DNA of 64,000 nucleotides from Monoplex corrugatus (Eukaryota > Mollusca > Gastropoda > Littorinimorpha > Ranellidae): the NCBI GenBank assembly GCA_030674185.1, contig CM060312.1, positions 67,838,237 to 67,902,236 on the forward strand. Direction: 5' to 3'. The notes under the pieces are model-generated. The model had not been told where the DNA came from. It ran no database searches and saw nothing but the letters and a program-made list of their open reading frames with translations. Every line of letters begins with the position of its first letter. The stretch's first letter is position 1. Positions 11,262 to 23,454 of this stretch are shown in pieces. The position numbers were made by a program, and so were the translations under genes.

Positions 11262-12316
11262 TTGAACGAAACAAAACGTTTTTATGAAACATTATACAAA
11301 CAAAGAGAAACAGACGACTGTAACATTACTGAGATGGTTGACAACTTACCAACACTGTCAGCAGAGGAAGCTACTGATCTTGAAGGAGAAATATCTCTCG
11401 ATGAAGCGACATATGTTCTAAGTAAAATGAAAAATGATAAAAGTCCAGGATCTGACGGTTTTACAGCAGAGTTTTTTAAAGTCTTTTGGAAGAAACGCAT
11501 AGGAGAGTTAACTGTGCGAGCTCTAAATGATGGTTTCCATAAAGGAGAAATGTCCTCCACTCAGAAAGAAGGCATTATTATTTGTATACCCAAAGGAGAT
11601 AAACCAAGAGAATATTTGAGAAATTGGAGACCCATATCTTTATTAAACGTTGTTTACAAAATTGCGACTGCGTGCATTTCTGAAAGAATTAAAAGGGTAC
11701 TACCAAAATTGATAAATGAAGATCAGTCTGGATTTATGGCTAATAGATACATTGGAAGCAATACTAGACTTGTCTATGATTTGATAAACTATTGTAATTT
11801 AAACAAAATTCCTGGATTGTTATTGTGTATCGACTTTGAAAAAGCTTTTGATTCTCTTATTGGAATTTTATGCACAAGGTATTGTCTGCATATGGCTTTC
11901 CTGATGACATCAAGAAATGGATCGAGGTTTTTTACAATAACATTAAGTCTACGGTTCTAGTGAACGGTAATGCATCAGCATGGTTTGAAATAAAACGAGG
12001 TTGCAGACAGGGAGACCCTATATCCCCTTATTTGTTCATTCTGAGTGCTGAAATTTTAGCACTGATGATCAGAGAAAATGAAAACATTAAAGGAATCACC
12101 ATTGGAGAAATGGAACATAAAATAGCACAATATGCAGATGATACTGAACTCTTTCAAAATGGAGACAGACACACGTTCGAACAAACCATAATCGTTATAG
12201 AAGATTTTGGAGAAAAATCAGGGTTGAAAATCAATATTGATAAAACTATTGTGGTATGGATAGGAAGTATGTTGAATAGTGACTTTAGATTCATGCCACA
12301 CCTCAAAGGGCTGTGA
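11262..12316 (+). pseudogene. LINE ORF2 reverse transcriptase domain
   Basis: Two overlapping frames (11262-11960 and 11870-12316) give a complete RT order: KMKNDKSPGSDGFTAEFFK, NWRPISLLNVVYKI, DQSGFMANRYIG, motif A LLCIDFEKAFDSL, motif B CRQGDPISPYLFILSAEIL and motif C IAQYADDTELF. All three catalytic Asp residues are present. A frameshift just after motif A (near 11860) breaks the ORF. The minus-strand copy at 18.9-19.6 kb is collinear with it and is not shifted at that point. Confidence 0.9.
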
Positions 12317-13726
12317 AAAATTAAATTTTGACGAAAAGTTTAAAGAAATAAAAGCTTTGTTTGCAATATGGCTAAGACGGTTAATAACTCCCCTGGGCAG
12401 AGTTGCTGTTTTGAAGTCACTAGTTTTATCAAAACTGGTTCATCTATGGCTATTGCTGCCTAACCCACCTGACTATATTATTGATCGATTGCAGAAAATG
12501 GTTTACAGGTTTATCTGGAACAAGAAACGTGACAGAATAAAAAGAACTACCATAGTTAAATATGTTAAAGATGGAGGACTGGGTGTGACAAATATCAACA
12601 ACTTTGTAAATGGACTAAAGTTAACATGGCTTAACAGACTTCATAAAACAGAGCACAAGTGGAAATATGTTTTTTATCATCTGTATCCAAAAATGATACA
12701 AAATAACCAATATGGTCCGAGTATATATGCAAGACAACATCATCATACGAATGATTTTTGGAAAGATGTTTTCAAAATATATGAAATATTTGGATACAGA
12801 ATACAGCCCAAATGTTCAGAAGATGTTCTCTCAGAACCTTATTTTTCAATAATAATATCAAATTTGTGACAAATAGTGTAAAACATACTGATTGGATTAA
12901 TAAAGGTATTTATCAAATCAGACATCTCCTCGATGATACTAGTCATTTTTATTCATATGAAGAATTCACTGAAAAATACAACATACATGTGAATTTCTTA
13001 AATTATTTCAGTTGCATAAAATCAATTAAAGACTATTTAAAGAAAATTGATATCCCAATTATTAATAATAAAACGCAGCTGATTCCATGTTTTCTCAAAA
13101 CAATTAATTCACAAACAAAAGGAACAAAACTATTCTATGAAATTTTAACCAATGACGATAAGCGTCCAAATTGTTGCAATAAATGGGAATTAACATTTGG
13201 AGAAGAAATTAACTGGATGCGATGCTTTACAAACTTACAGAACATTAAAGAAATTAAACTTAAATGGTTTCAGATAAGAGTCATCCATCGAATACTGGCT
13301 ACTAACGTTGTACTCAAAGAAATGGGTTTAGTACAAAGCAATTTGTGTAATTTTTGCAATCGAGCAAGAGATAGTATACAACACTGCCTTTGGGACTGTC
13401 AGTATGTACAGTCATTTTGGAATGAATTTGAAATGTATGTACAGACAAATTGTACACATGTTAACAATTTAAAACTGTCAAAACAAATAATTATTTTGGG
13501 ATTTGACAAAACTTTTACAAGTGATAAAATTTTTGATTTTATTCTGCTTTTCGCAAAATATTTTATTTATCAATACAAATGTGAAAAACTGATGCCAAAT
13601 CTGCACATCTTTTGGAAAAAACTTAAACGGAGATACGATATAGAATTGTATAATCAAAAGTTGAGAATGACTGCACAAAAGTACGAAATGGATTGGACGT
13701 ACTATCGCCCAATTATTACTTTTTAA
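12279..13726 (+). pseudogene. LINE ORF2 C-terminal region
   Basis: Two frames (12279-12869 and 12812-13726) cover the thumb and C-terminal part, with LVHLWLLLPNPPDYI, VYRFIWNKKRDRIKR and, near the end, a Cys/His motif CNFCNRARDSIQHCLWDC. That CxxC...HxxxxC arrangement is the usual zinc knuckle at the end of L1-group ORF2. The frame ends at a TAA after YYRPIITF. The minus-strand copies end NHRPMFPM and NYKPLFS. Confidence 0.85.
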
Positions 13727-14065
13727 TGATGACTATTTTTTTTTTCTGATGCGCACAGCCAGATTCTGCAGACTATGACTTAACATACCGCAGTATTAGC
13801 TAGATAAATAAATAAGACGTTATATAAATATAATAATACCGCAAACAAACAATGGGTTAATTGTGCTGTTGTTATAAATATAATTATTACTATTATTATC
13901 ATAATTATTTTCTCTCAGGAGTGTGTGCGGTTCTTTTCTTAAGACAGGGTTGATACACTCATGCCTTTTTGCTTTACTTTATTGTTCGTGTCTTTATCAA
14001 AATATTCAAATGTCAGCTTGAGATTAAGTGTACAGATGATTGTATGTCTTTATGCAATCTGTATA

Positions 14066-14117
<52 letters not shown>

Positions 14118-14124
14118 TGCGTGC

Positions 14125-14157
<33 letters not shown>

Positions 14158-14350
14158 CGTGCTCAGATGCGCTCATGCGTGTATGTATGTGTTTTTGATC
14201 ATAAATGAGTGTACACACATTTTGTATATTTGGATTGTCATATATAATATTCATTTAAGTGTGTGTTCTACAAAAATGAAGTTTGTGTTTATATTGTATG
14301 AATTTTTTTCCCTAAACTTGAATAAAAAAAATTGAATAAAAAGAAAAAAA
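13727..14350 (+). other. 3' UTR of the Tx1-like LINE, with (GT)n and A-rich tail
   Basis: Non-coding. A (GT)n/(GCGT)n microsatellite occupies 14071-14161. The stretch ends in an A-rich tail with three AATAAA-like words (14320-14350), directly before the right target-site copy. Confidence 0.75.
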
Positions 14351-14362
14351 GGTCAGTTTCCT
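14351..14362 (+). repeat. Target-site duplication, right copy
   Basis: Exact match to 5042-5053, directly after the A-rich tail of the LINE. Confidence 0.85.
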
Positions 14363-14399
14363 TCTCACGTGTAGGTTCCACTTATCAGACACCACTCTT

Positions 14400-15560
14400 T
14401 GTTGTTGTTTTTGATATTATTTGGTGTTTTGTTTCTGTCTACGAAAACAAACACAACAGGAAAACATCTGACGCACTGTCTCTCTAAACTGACTTCCATA
14501 AACGTAATAGAGAAAGAAATTAAAACTGCTGTTAATGATGGAGCCCAGCTGGAAAATGCTGACGGTACGAAGACAAGGTACAGGTTGTGGTAACGTTTTC
14601 CCACAGCAATATCTGCAATGACAAGAAAGGAAGTACTGATCACAAAGGACGGTAAAAATGTCACTGTAAACAGGAAGGAAGTCCCAATGATCATGCGAGT
14701 AACCGCCAAGTCATGTGACGACAGGGTTAAAGAAGCAGACGACACACTCTCCCTCCATCGTGACAGTTTCTTCAGTTTGGTCACAATGATCGCCGTACAG
14801 TCACAGAGGTGATGTAGAATTCGGGGAGAATTAAACCACCTACGATACCATACATGAAGTCAAAGACGTCCTTGTTGTGGAGGTACATCTCGCTTGGGTG
14901 TAAAAAGACCATAGTGCTGTTGTCTGCCGGATCAGATATACATATTAGGCCGTAACGAAGCCCACCAAAAAACAAAGATGCTGGCAGTAATGACTAAAAC
15001 CAAACTCCACAGTAACACAGCTCTCTTCTTGGTGGACATAAGATTTTTCACCAGCAGAGGCCAGGAGACACACAGACATATCTCTAAAGCGATGACAGTA
15101 GACAATGTGTGAGATGCCAAAGCAAAACCATGTACGCCGATCGGGTGAGTTTCGAGAAAGAATTTAACAACAGGACTAACTTGCATTTTGCCCTGGGCAA
15201 ACATGTACAACACATCCTAGCTGTAAGTATATGCCACGGAAACAAACACACAGTCCACCAAAGCCAGCGTGAAGAGACACGTGTTGATTCTTTCAGACAA
15301 ACCGTGTTTATAGAAAACTACCATGCTCACTATGTTGATGGAAATAGATACAGTAAACATGATGGGCAGAAAAATCCCTGTAATCAAAATATTGATGAGG
15401 ATTTCAACTTGTCGGGAAACTAGGTTGTCTGGGTTGTTCCACGGGACGTCTGTTTCTTCACACAGCCTTCTGGCACCGAGACAACACCGCTGACGTTCTC
15501 TGTGGACGATGTGGACCTGCTGAGTGACATCATGGAGGTCACTGACAAGGACGATACGAA
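14400..15560 (-). pseudogene. Class A GPCR pseudogene, chemoreceptor-like
   Basis: Minus-strand frames give all seven transmembrane segments of a single-exon rhodopsin-class receptor. Reading from 15560 downward: extracellular N-terminus ending WNNPDN; TM1 ILINILITGIFLPIMF; the TM1-TM2 turn FYKHGLSERINTCLFTLALVD; TM3 with its cytoplasmic end LEICLCVSWPLLVK; TM4 WSLVLVITASIFVFW; a second loop and TM5; TM6 LFTVTFLPSFVISTS; and TM7 with INSSFNFFLYYVYGS in place of NPxxY. An in-frame TAG lies at 15217-15219 after TM2. Frames change near 14965, 14815 and 14545, so no receptor can be made. The GLxERxNxCLF turn is what I remember from molluscan chemosensory receptors. The Tx1-like LINE sits just beyond its C-terminus. 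Confidence 0.85.
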
Positions 15561-15837
15561 GGTTGTGGGTGAAAACGTAAACTTTACTGACGTTGACAAC
15601 GTTGTTGTTGGTTGTATCAAACGTCCTTATAGTGAATTTTATTTAGCCTGGGCTATTTTATACACACAAAGGTCAGGTGAACATTAGGCACTCACTAAAT
15701 GCCAGCGATGGAATGGATACCTGAGTTACAGAAATTCATGGACAAACAGTCCAGAAACTGGTACACAATATCAGAAAAAAGCATTCATCTCAGACGCTGA
15801 GAATGCTAACTTTCCATTTATCAAAGTCAGTGTCTGC

Positions 15838-16015
15838 AGATTCTAGACATATCTGGTGGTAATTTCTCTAGGACTCTCAACCTCTGCAGATACTCTAGGA
15901 CACTCAGTCTTGGAAGATACTAAAAATGTCTGGTGATTAATTCTCTAGGACTCTCAGCCTTTACAGATACCAGAAGTGTCTGGTGATAAATTCTCTAGGA
16001 CTCTCAATCATGGCA
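15838..16015. repeat. Short tandem repeat, three copies of about 60 bp
   Basis: Three imperfect copies carry TCTGGTG(G/A)TAATTCTCTAGGACTCTCA followed by CAGATAC. The stretch 15621-15837 before it holds no feature I recognise. Confidence 0.7.
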
Positions 16016-16163
16016 ATCTGGCAATCATCTGTATGTATATCTACATCGACATCTACATCTATACGTATATCACCTATAGATCTATATCTACATCCATGTA
16101 TTTATAAGCATATGTACTGTACATACACAAATAGAGATATAAATATAAATATAGATATAAGAG

Positions 16164-16171
16164 TATGTATG

Positions 16172-16205
<34 letters not shown>

Positions 16206-16227
16206 TGTATGTATGTATGTATGTATG
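16164..16227. repeat. (TATG)n microsatellite
   Basis: About 16 perfect TATG/GTAT units. It is flanked by a region of ATCTACATC and TATAAATATAGA low-complexity sequence from 16030. Confidence 0.95.
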
Positions 16228-16259
16228 TGTTTGCATATGTACATACACACAATCAAATA

Positions 16260-16865
16260 CGTGCACAGACAAAAGAAAAGATACGCACATGATTGAATAA
16301 ATGCGAAAATATAAATGTGAGAAGTACAGACTGGTTTAAATGGATTGTGCCGTGTGCAACAAATCCAGCCCAACCTCGGAAAAGAGAAGAAGAAAAACTT
16401 AATCCAACAGCCAAGGGGCTGAAAGGAAAAAAACAGAATAGCCAGGTGGGGGTGGGGGAGGGAGGAACCCTTAGTCAGACGCGGCAGGGCTTGCCTATTA
16501 AAACAAAAGTTGAAACAGATAAAAAGCATAGAGACATATGTATAGTCGCAAAGCCAAAACCTCACTGAGGTTGGGAGTGGGTGGGTGGGGGTTAGTAATA
16601 AAAAAAATATGGTTGATTGTTTTTTCTTTTTTCTTGTTCTGTCACCAGATTTGTTTTCTTTTTTCCCACTTTTTTTTATTCATTTTTTAACAGTGACTAG
16701 ACATCAACAAACAATCAACAAAAGAAAACAAAAAAGAAATAATAATAATGATAATTTTAATTCATACACATAAAAGGAACGTTTTTGACATCTGACAACA
16801 TAAACATACAAAAAAACGAAAACATATTTCATACATGGGAGATTTCAAAGTGAACATCAAGATTT
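16260..16865. other. No recognised feature
   Basis: Low-complexity, T- and A-rich sequence. No exon or RNA gene seen. It may be 3' flank of the LINE fragment that follows. Confidence 0.4.
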
Positions 16866-16869
16866 CAAA

Positions 16870-17030
16870 CGTGTCATAAAGATGAATTTGTTCTCTATTA
16901 AGAAAACAGTGGTTTATAGTTATTCAATTGTGCATTAAAAGATGGACAAATGAAAGTCGTCCACTCTGGCATTGCATTGTTCAATTTTGAATCTTATTTA
17001 ATAGTCTTTGAAAAGTATGTATATTCGAAA
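16870..17030 (-). mobile_element. Extra 3' fragment of the Tx1-like LINE
   Basis: On the minus strand this reads FSKTIK, a stop, DSKLNNAMPEW and SFNAQLNNYKPLFS. This matches the extreme C-terminus of the copy just upstream (RFKIEQYNAKINFHSYIFNAQ then NHRPMFPM at 17430-17550). It is therefore a second, diverged LINE end about 0.5 kb from the first. Confidence 0.75.
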
Positions 17031-18530
17031 TACATTTGTCAATCTTAGCAGTTCTTTTCCCCCTTTTTTCCTCTCCCCCCTTGCCCTCTTGTTTGTTTGT
17101 TTGTTTTTCTTTTTCTTCTTTTTTTGAATGTACAGAATGATATTTTTCACATTGGAAGTTCAAAAATGAAAATCACGATTCAACGCATGTCAACATTTCC
17201 CCCACGAATCAATCTCAAAAACCACATTCCTTTGTTTTACGATAATCAAGCGTCATTGAACAATGTGGCCACAGAAATCATTTAATTTATACAAATAAGA
17301 CAATAATTGTTCACATAAAATATTTTAAAAACCTACAGCCTACAAAACATATAAACAATATTCTAATCAATGATGGTTTCTTTATGTACATCAATATTCA
17401 AGAATCATGTCATGAAAAATGTCTGTTTTCTACATAGGGAACATTGGTCTATGGTTGTTCCACTGAGCATTAAAAATGTACGAGTGAAAGTTTATTTTGG
17501 CATTATATTGTTCAATTTTGAATCTCTGGTTTAGCATTCTTTGGAAAGTCTGTATAATTGGAACACGCTTGTCTACTTTGTATTTATATATAAATGATTT
17601 TGCAAGCATTATTATAAGATCAGATACTCTATCTGTTTTTACATTTTGGTCAACACCGAACAACACCAGATTTCGTGTGATTTTGATGTTGAAGGTATTT
17701 TCGCATTTTGCGTTGATTAGTTTTTCTGTTAAATTCCAGAAATTACGGACACAGTAACAGTTCCATAGTAAATGTTCAATAGAGTCTCTTGCATTATTTA
17801 CACCCGTACAATTTGTCGTACTTGCTATACCTATTGTGTTAGATATCATATTGATGGCAATAATCCGATGAATTATTCTTATTTGCAACCATTTTAATTT
17901 GACATCATTTAATTTATGAATTTTTAGAAACACTTTTTCCCACGAAAAATTAACATTTTGTTTCTCTGACCACCTTGAACAACAATTTGGTTTGCTATCA
18001 TCCAATTATATTTTTTCATAGTAAAGTCTAGCTCCCTTTTGTACACTCATTATTAGTCTTATTGCATTTGGCGCATTCAAAATACTATTCGTGTTGTTGT
18101 TCATTTGAATTCTGGTTGTTCTTAGTATTATTTGATTGAAGATGTCCATCCATTACAAGTGACATAATTAATACGGCAATCGGCGTTATTTTTAAATTCT
18201 TCATAGGTAAAAAACAGCCATTTTTAAGAAAATGTTTGATGCAGTATATTCCTTTCTCTATTAGTTTATTATTCTTGATTATTTTGTTATCTACCTTTAT
18301 TTTATCGTTATAAAAGACAGGTTCAGCTAACAGTTCACTTGAATTCTTAGGTGTCATATGATTACAAAATGTCATGTAGGCCTTAAATGTATCAGCCCAG
18401 GACATATGAATTATGAAACAACCGCTGGTCCCAGTATTCGATGTTGTTAAGGAATGGATATATTTCAGCTGCTAGACTTTTCCATTGATGGTTTGAAGTT
18501 TTAAATTTTCTTTTCCATGGAAGTTTGAGA

Positions 18531-18605
<75 letters not shown>

Positions 18606-21150
18606 CTTAAATCCGGTATATTCAGTCCTCCTTACGTAATATTTTTAATGGCAGTCTTTCTGCTAATTTTGTCTCGTTTTCCATTCCATACAAACTGAAA
18701 ACATAACTTCTGTAGTTGTTGTGTAAAATGATCTGGAGGATCATGCAATAATACCCATAGATATATAAGTTTAGATAATACAACAGATTTTAGAACTGCG
18801 ACTTTACCAATCAGAGTAATGGTTCTTTGTGAGCAAATTTTGAATAACATTTTCACTTCTGAAAATGTGTCTTTATATCTCGTTATTTTGCAGTTTCTTA
18901 GATCTTGAGTGAACCAAATGCCTCGCATTTTAAACTTAGGAGGATTCCATATCATTTTAAGTGGGGACAGTATATTATTTGTGATTTTCTCTCACTACCA
19001 AGCCATATTATTTGCGTTTTTTCGCTGTTCATAAACAGACCTGAAACTGTGCCGTACTTATTAAGTATATGAATATATCTTTCAAAAGAGGTTTTATCTC
19101 CTACATTTATCAATTGGGTGTCATCAGCAAATTGGGAAATTTTGTGTTCTACACCATTAACATGTATTTCTTTCATTGAGTCTTCCTCCCTGATCATTAT
19201 GGCTAGAATTTCTGCACAAAGAATAAAAAGATAGGGTGAGATTGGATCTCCTTGTCTACATCCCCTTTCTACACTAAACCATTCTGTAGTCTGACCGTTT
19301 ATAATAGCAGTTGATTTTATGTTTTTATAGAAAGTTTCAATCCATCGACAAACGCTGCTTCTAAATCCATAGGCTCTCAAAACCTTGTGCATAAAACTCC
19401 AATCAAGTGAATCAAAAGCTTTTTCGAAATCAATGCAAAGTAACAAACCCGGCATGTTATTTACATTTAAAGAATTTATCAAATCATATATTAATCGTAT
19501 ATTATCTCCTATATGTCTACTTGCCATAAAACATGTCTGATCTTCATTAATAAGCATTAGTAAAACCTTTTAGATTCTGTTCCAGATGCATGCCGAGCCT
19601 ATTTTATACACAGCGTTAAGGAGAGAAATAGGACGCCAATTTTTATGAATTCTTTAGGTTTATCACCTTTTGGGATGCAAGTGATCAATCCTTCTTTCTG
19701 CGTTGAGGACAGTTCTCCATCTCTGTATACCTCATTCAATGATCTCACAAAAACGGTCCGATATTTTTCCAGAAAATTTTGAAAAATTCTGCGCTTAATC
19801 CGTCAGTACCCGGGCTTTTCCCATTTTTCATGTTTTTAAGTGCTATACTTGGTTCATTTATAGTTATTTCACCCTCCAACAATCGTTTTTCTTCATTTGA
19901 TAATTTGGGTATCTTTCCGATAAGATTTTCTATTTCACAATCTGCATTGTGCCTTTTCTTCATGAAGTATGTCTTGTTGGTTTTCTAAAGTAGCACCATC
20001 TTGTCTCACTAATTTTGTCATCTGTATACTCACATAATTTCTTTTTTTAAGATGGCAAAAATATTTAGAAATTTTTCCCCGTCAGCAATCCATCTTGCCT
20101 TCGATCTCAGTAATACTCCCTCCATTCTTTTGTCTTGAATTATCTGAAGTTTGTGATTCCTTTCTCGAAGTTCTTTTATTTTATTTTCTGTTTTGTTTTC
20201 AGCCCTTTGAAAGGCTTCTATATCCTGTACAGGTCTATTTTCCTTCTCTTTCATTTTTTTATATTTTTCATTGTGGCGTACACTATGGTTTTTGACCGTA
20301 CCTTCATTAATAGAAAATCTAAAAAGAGTTTGTCAGTGATTTTCAGTTTAATGTCAGATTTTGCCATTTCATCAAAATTCGATTTATCATAATGGTCAGC
20401 TGCATACTCGTTTATCACATTCGAAATCTCTTCATTTATTTCTTTCACATATTTCTCATCCCTTAGAAGAGATGTATTGAATTTCCAGAAACCTCTCGTC
20501 TTTTCGGTTTTGTGGAATAGTTAGCGAAGTGTTACCATTGAATGATCTGAACGGTAGCCTGAAAGAATATCGGTACTTTCATAATACCAGTACAGATAAT
20601 CAGACATTAAGAAATAGTCGAGTCGGCTTTGTTTCAGTGGTGTCGGTTTTCTCCACGTATACCGCCTACATTCAGGATTGCTCTCTCTCCAGATATCTGT
20701 CAGATTAAGTTCTCATGTTTTCGAGTGGTCCTTTGGCTTTGGGGTTGTTAACGCGCACATAGTTATAACAGTCCATGTTTGGATCCATAGCAATGTTCCA
20801 GTCACCTACAGTGATGATATTGTCATTTTTGTAACTTTTAATTACATTTTTCAATGTATTATAAAACATCGGGTCGTCTTTATTGGGACCATAAACTAAG
20901 AGTAAATCCTTTTCCATTGACGAGAATGACAGAATGATATCGTTGCCATTTTGGTCTCGTATAACGTTTGTTACTTTAAATTCAACATTGTTTGAAAATC
21001 AAACAGCAACTCCTCTGGAATTAGACAGGTATGATGCAAAAACTTACATCCCCATTCTAAAGTTACATATTGCTCGTGTTCGCATATCCTCCAAACCTTG
21101 ACAATTTAAAGAGGAAATTCTGATGCTACCCCTTATTGGTAGTTTTCATT
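17031..21150 (-). mobile_element. Second copy of the Tx1-like LINE, ORF2 and 3' UTR
   Basis: Collinear on the minus strand with the LINE at 5054-14350. The endonuclease starts near 21150 (ISSLNCQGLEDMRT) with an internal deletion before SRGVAV, then LLLVYGPNKDDP (20870-20905) and GDWNIAMDPNMDCYNY. The linker is at 20030-20450. The RT runs 18952-19960, with SPGTDGLSAEFFK, LLCIDFEKAFDSLDW, CRQGDPISPYLFILCAEIL and motif C QFADDTQLI. The C-terminal region with the Cys/His motif is at 17430-18005. Stops and frameshifts occur in every part. A 70-bp (AT)n expansion interrupts the C-terminal region at 18533-18602. 17031-17429 is its 3' UTR. No ORF1 is recognisable upstream of 21150, and 21150-21540 shows nothing else. 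Confidence 0.88.
18533..18602. repeat. (AT)n microsatellite inside LINE ORF2
   Basis: About 35 perfect AT units, a likely hairpin or cruciform former, splitting the C-terminal coding region of the LINE copy. Confidence 0.97.
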
Positions 21151-21607
21151 ATTTTTAGTAAACTGTTCCAAGTAATTTCAGCACACTGATTTCTAGTAAA
21201 ATGAGTACAAACCCTTGTCCGTACATTATGATATCTAATGGATTGCTCAATGACATGTACGTTTCTAAAATATGTATCATGGCCTGAAAAAAATTAGGAC
21301 AGACATGTGCAACAAATACAAATTACACACAGATACAGTATACAGCTGTATATTGACATGAATATAAAATTTTCTCAAAAGTTGAAAAATTGAAAAATTG
21401 TGAAGTTAGGCATGACAAATTTCCTAACAATACAGCATAAACATATCAATTGTGAATCATTAATTCAAAACATAATGAAGTATATATAGACAAGCACAGA
21501 CATTAACTTTTCTTTCATATTCGATTTGTTTCAGTCTCTGCAGATTCTCATGCATGTGGTCAGATCCCAGCATTTATATACGCGCACATAGGCCTACATA
21601 CACGCCT

Positions 21608-21612
21608 ACACA

Positions 21613-21704
<92 letters not shown>

Positions 21705-21766
21705 CCTACATATATACATACATATATATATATAATATATATATATATATACACACGCATGCTGAT
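21608..21766. repeat. (CA)n then (TA)n compound microsatellite
   Basis: CA units at 21617-21677 run into TA and TATACATA units to about 21752. Confidence 0.95.
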
Positions 21767-21811
21767 GTCTATAAAGTCCTTTTTGCACACACATACGTAT
21801 CCGTAATGAGA

Positions 21812-22035
21812 GAACAGACTTGATGTCCACTGTCCTCCAAGGTAAAGTGGAAGGAAAGAGAAACAGAGGACGGCCACCTGCATCACTTGCTAGAAACATC
21901 ACAAACATCAGTGGCAAGAAACTCCAGGAGGTGGTCAGACTTAGCCAAGATCGAGAGTGCTGGAGGCAACTTGTGAGGACATCATGTGCAGCGGCCAACA
22001 CTGTTCCGGTGACGCCGACAGGTGAGACAGGTGAG
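21812..22035 (+). mobile_element. LINE ORF2 C-terminal fragment
   Basis: The frame reads STVLQGKVEGKRNRGRPPAS, then SLARNI and [19 protein letters not shown]. This is the usual ending of RTE-like and related ORF2 proteins (KIEGKRxRGRP ... A.DR..WR). Compare GKLEGKRAPGRPREKMVEGF and RDRDRWKSM in the RTE-like element at 41.7 kb. Nothing upstream of it in this block is recognisable as RT. Confidence 0.8.
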
Positions 22036-22079
22036 ACGTATCCGAAACACACAAACACTCACTCTGGCATGCAACACAC

Positions 22080-22082
22080 GCA

Positions 22083-22124
<42 letters not shown>

Positions 22125-22152
22125 TACATACACACACACGCGCGCGCGCACA

Positions 22153-22219
<67 letters not shown>

Positions 22220-22464
22220 TTCAGCACAAAAGGAGCGTGCATGTACACACCTCTGCGTTCACACAACGGCATACATACACACATATGTAAGCAAACATGC
22301 TGAAAAACAAGCACGCAACACTGTGCAAGTCCCCTTGGACACAAACATGTGAACGTAAGCATGTCAAGCATCATGCAGAAACACCTAGGTATCAAATAAC
22401 CGAAATACACACATGCATGCGCGATCATGAATATACTGCATGCCATGCACCTCACACACACACA

Positions 22465-22538
<74 letters not shown>
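22080..22538. repeat. Two (CA)n blocks with related flanks
   Basis: CA-rich tracts at 22080-22216 and 22453-22538, with CA-rich, ACGC-containing sequence between and after them to about 22660. The long His/Thr or Cys/Val open frames across them are repeat artefacts. Confidence 0.95.
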
Positions 22539-22543
<5 letters not shown>

Positions 22544-22814
22544 ACATATTCATACGCACGCCAAAATATATGAATGCGCGGATTAACACGCTCACCTCTT
22601 TCAAAACCCACACAAGGGGGCGTGCATATACACGTGTACACAGGCATGCGCACACACGCAGTCACGCAATATACCTTGAAGTACGCCCGTGCGGACACAT
22701 CAGCGGGAACGCCCACACCACGGCGCACCAAAGATGTACAAACATACGTCACCAACGCATGCCCCTTCGCACTTATCTGCACCTGACCAGGTTTTCCAAC
22801 AGGAAAGAATAATG

Positions 22815-23165
22815 ATCAAATACCATTCGGCCAGCCATCCCCAAGCACCACACAGTCCCAACAGAATCTAAACGATGAACATTTCCACAGTGAGAGAAAT
22901 GGCCCCAGTCTTCCTGCAGACTGTCACACCCGATACATCAAATCATGTAATCAGCATGACATCACATGCACATTCATTACATGGGACCAAAAAAGCCCAT
23001 CATCATTCAGCCAGCCAGCCCCAAGCGCTGCACGGTCCCAACAGAATCAAAACGACGAACATTTCCACGATGAGAGAAATGGCCCCAGCCTTCCTGCAGA
23101 CTGTCACACCCTAGACATCAAATCATGTACATTCAATACATAGGACCAAAAAAGCCCATCAATCC
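22815..23165. repeat. Tandem duplication, two copies of about 180 bp
   Basis: Two adjacent copies each contain CAGCC(A/C)GCCCCAAGC, ACAGAATC(T/A)AAACGA, GAGAGAAATGGCCCCAG and CTTCCTGCAGACTGTCACACC. Each ends with GGGACCAAAAAAGCCCATCA or its close variant. Confidence 0.85.
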
Positions 23166-23454
23166 ATTTTTTCAAAGTCACAAAGCACAACAATGACAGT
23201 TCATCACAAGAATAAACATCATAATGTGTTCGCATGAAGACTGATTCCAAATTCCTCTCTAACTACACACACGTACACCCCCCCCCCCCCCGCACACGAC
23301 ACTTGCACGCCCGCGCAAGCACACGTACACACACAGTCACACACTCACACACACATACATACATATACAATCACACTTGCACTCATACACACACACACGC
23401 ACATTCGCGCGTGCAAGCATAAGTGCCTGCGTGCACACACTTTGGATTTTGCGA

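Larger units (their letters stand above)
5054..14350 (+). mobile_element. Full-length Tx1/L1-like LINE carrying a nested Tc1 transposon
   Basis: One non-LTR retrotransposon, defined by 12-bp direct repeats at both ends and an A-rich tail (14321-14350). In order it holds a 5' leader, an L1-type ORF1 (5406-6383), a 2.1-kb spacer, an ORF2 endonuclease (8540-8831, continued after 10452), reverse transcriptase with IDFEKAFDSL and QYADD motifs (11262-12316), a C-terminal region up to 13726, and a 3' UTR with a (GT)n block. ORF2 is broken by several frameshifts and by the Tc1 element at 8832-10452. Length without that insert is about 7.7 kb. A second copy of the family lies on the minus strand at 17.0-21.2 kb. 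Assignment to the Tx1 branch of the L1 group rests on the endonuclease wording and is tentative; the LINE call itself is firm. Confidence 0.88.

Noticed and set aside
21941..22812. Cys/Val and His/Thr-rich open frames
   Set aside because: (CA)n/(GT)n translation artefacts. The same holds for similar frames at 13969-14254, 30560-31158, 45731-46172 and 58435-58635.
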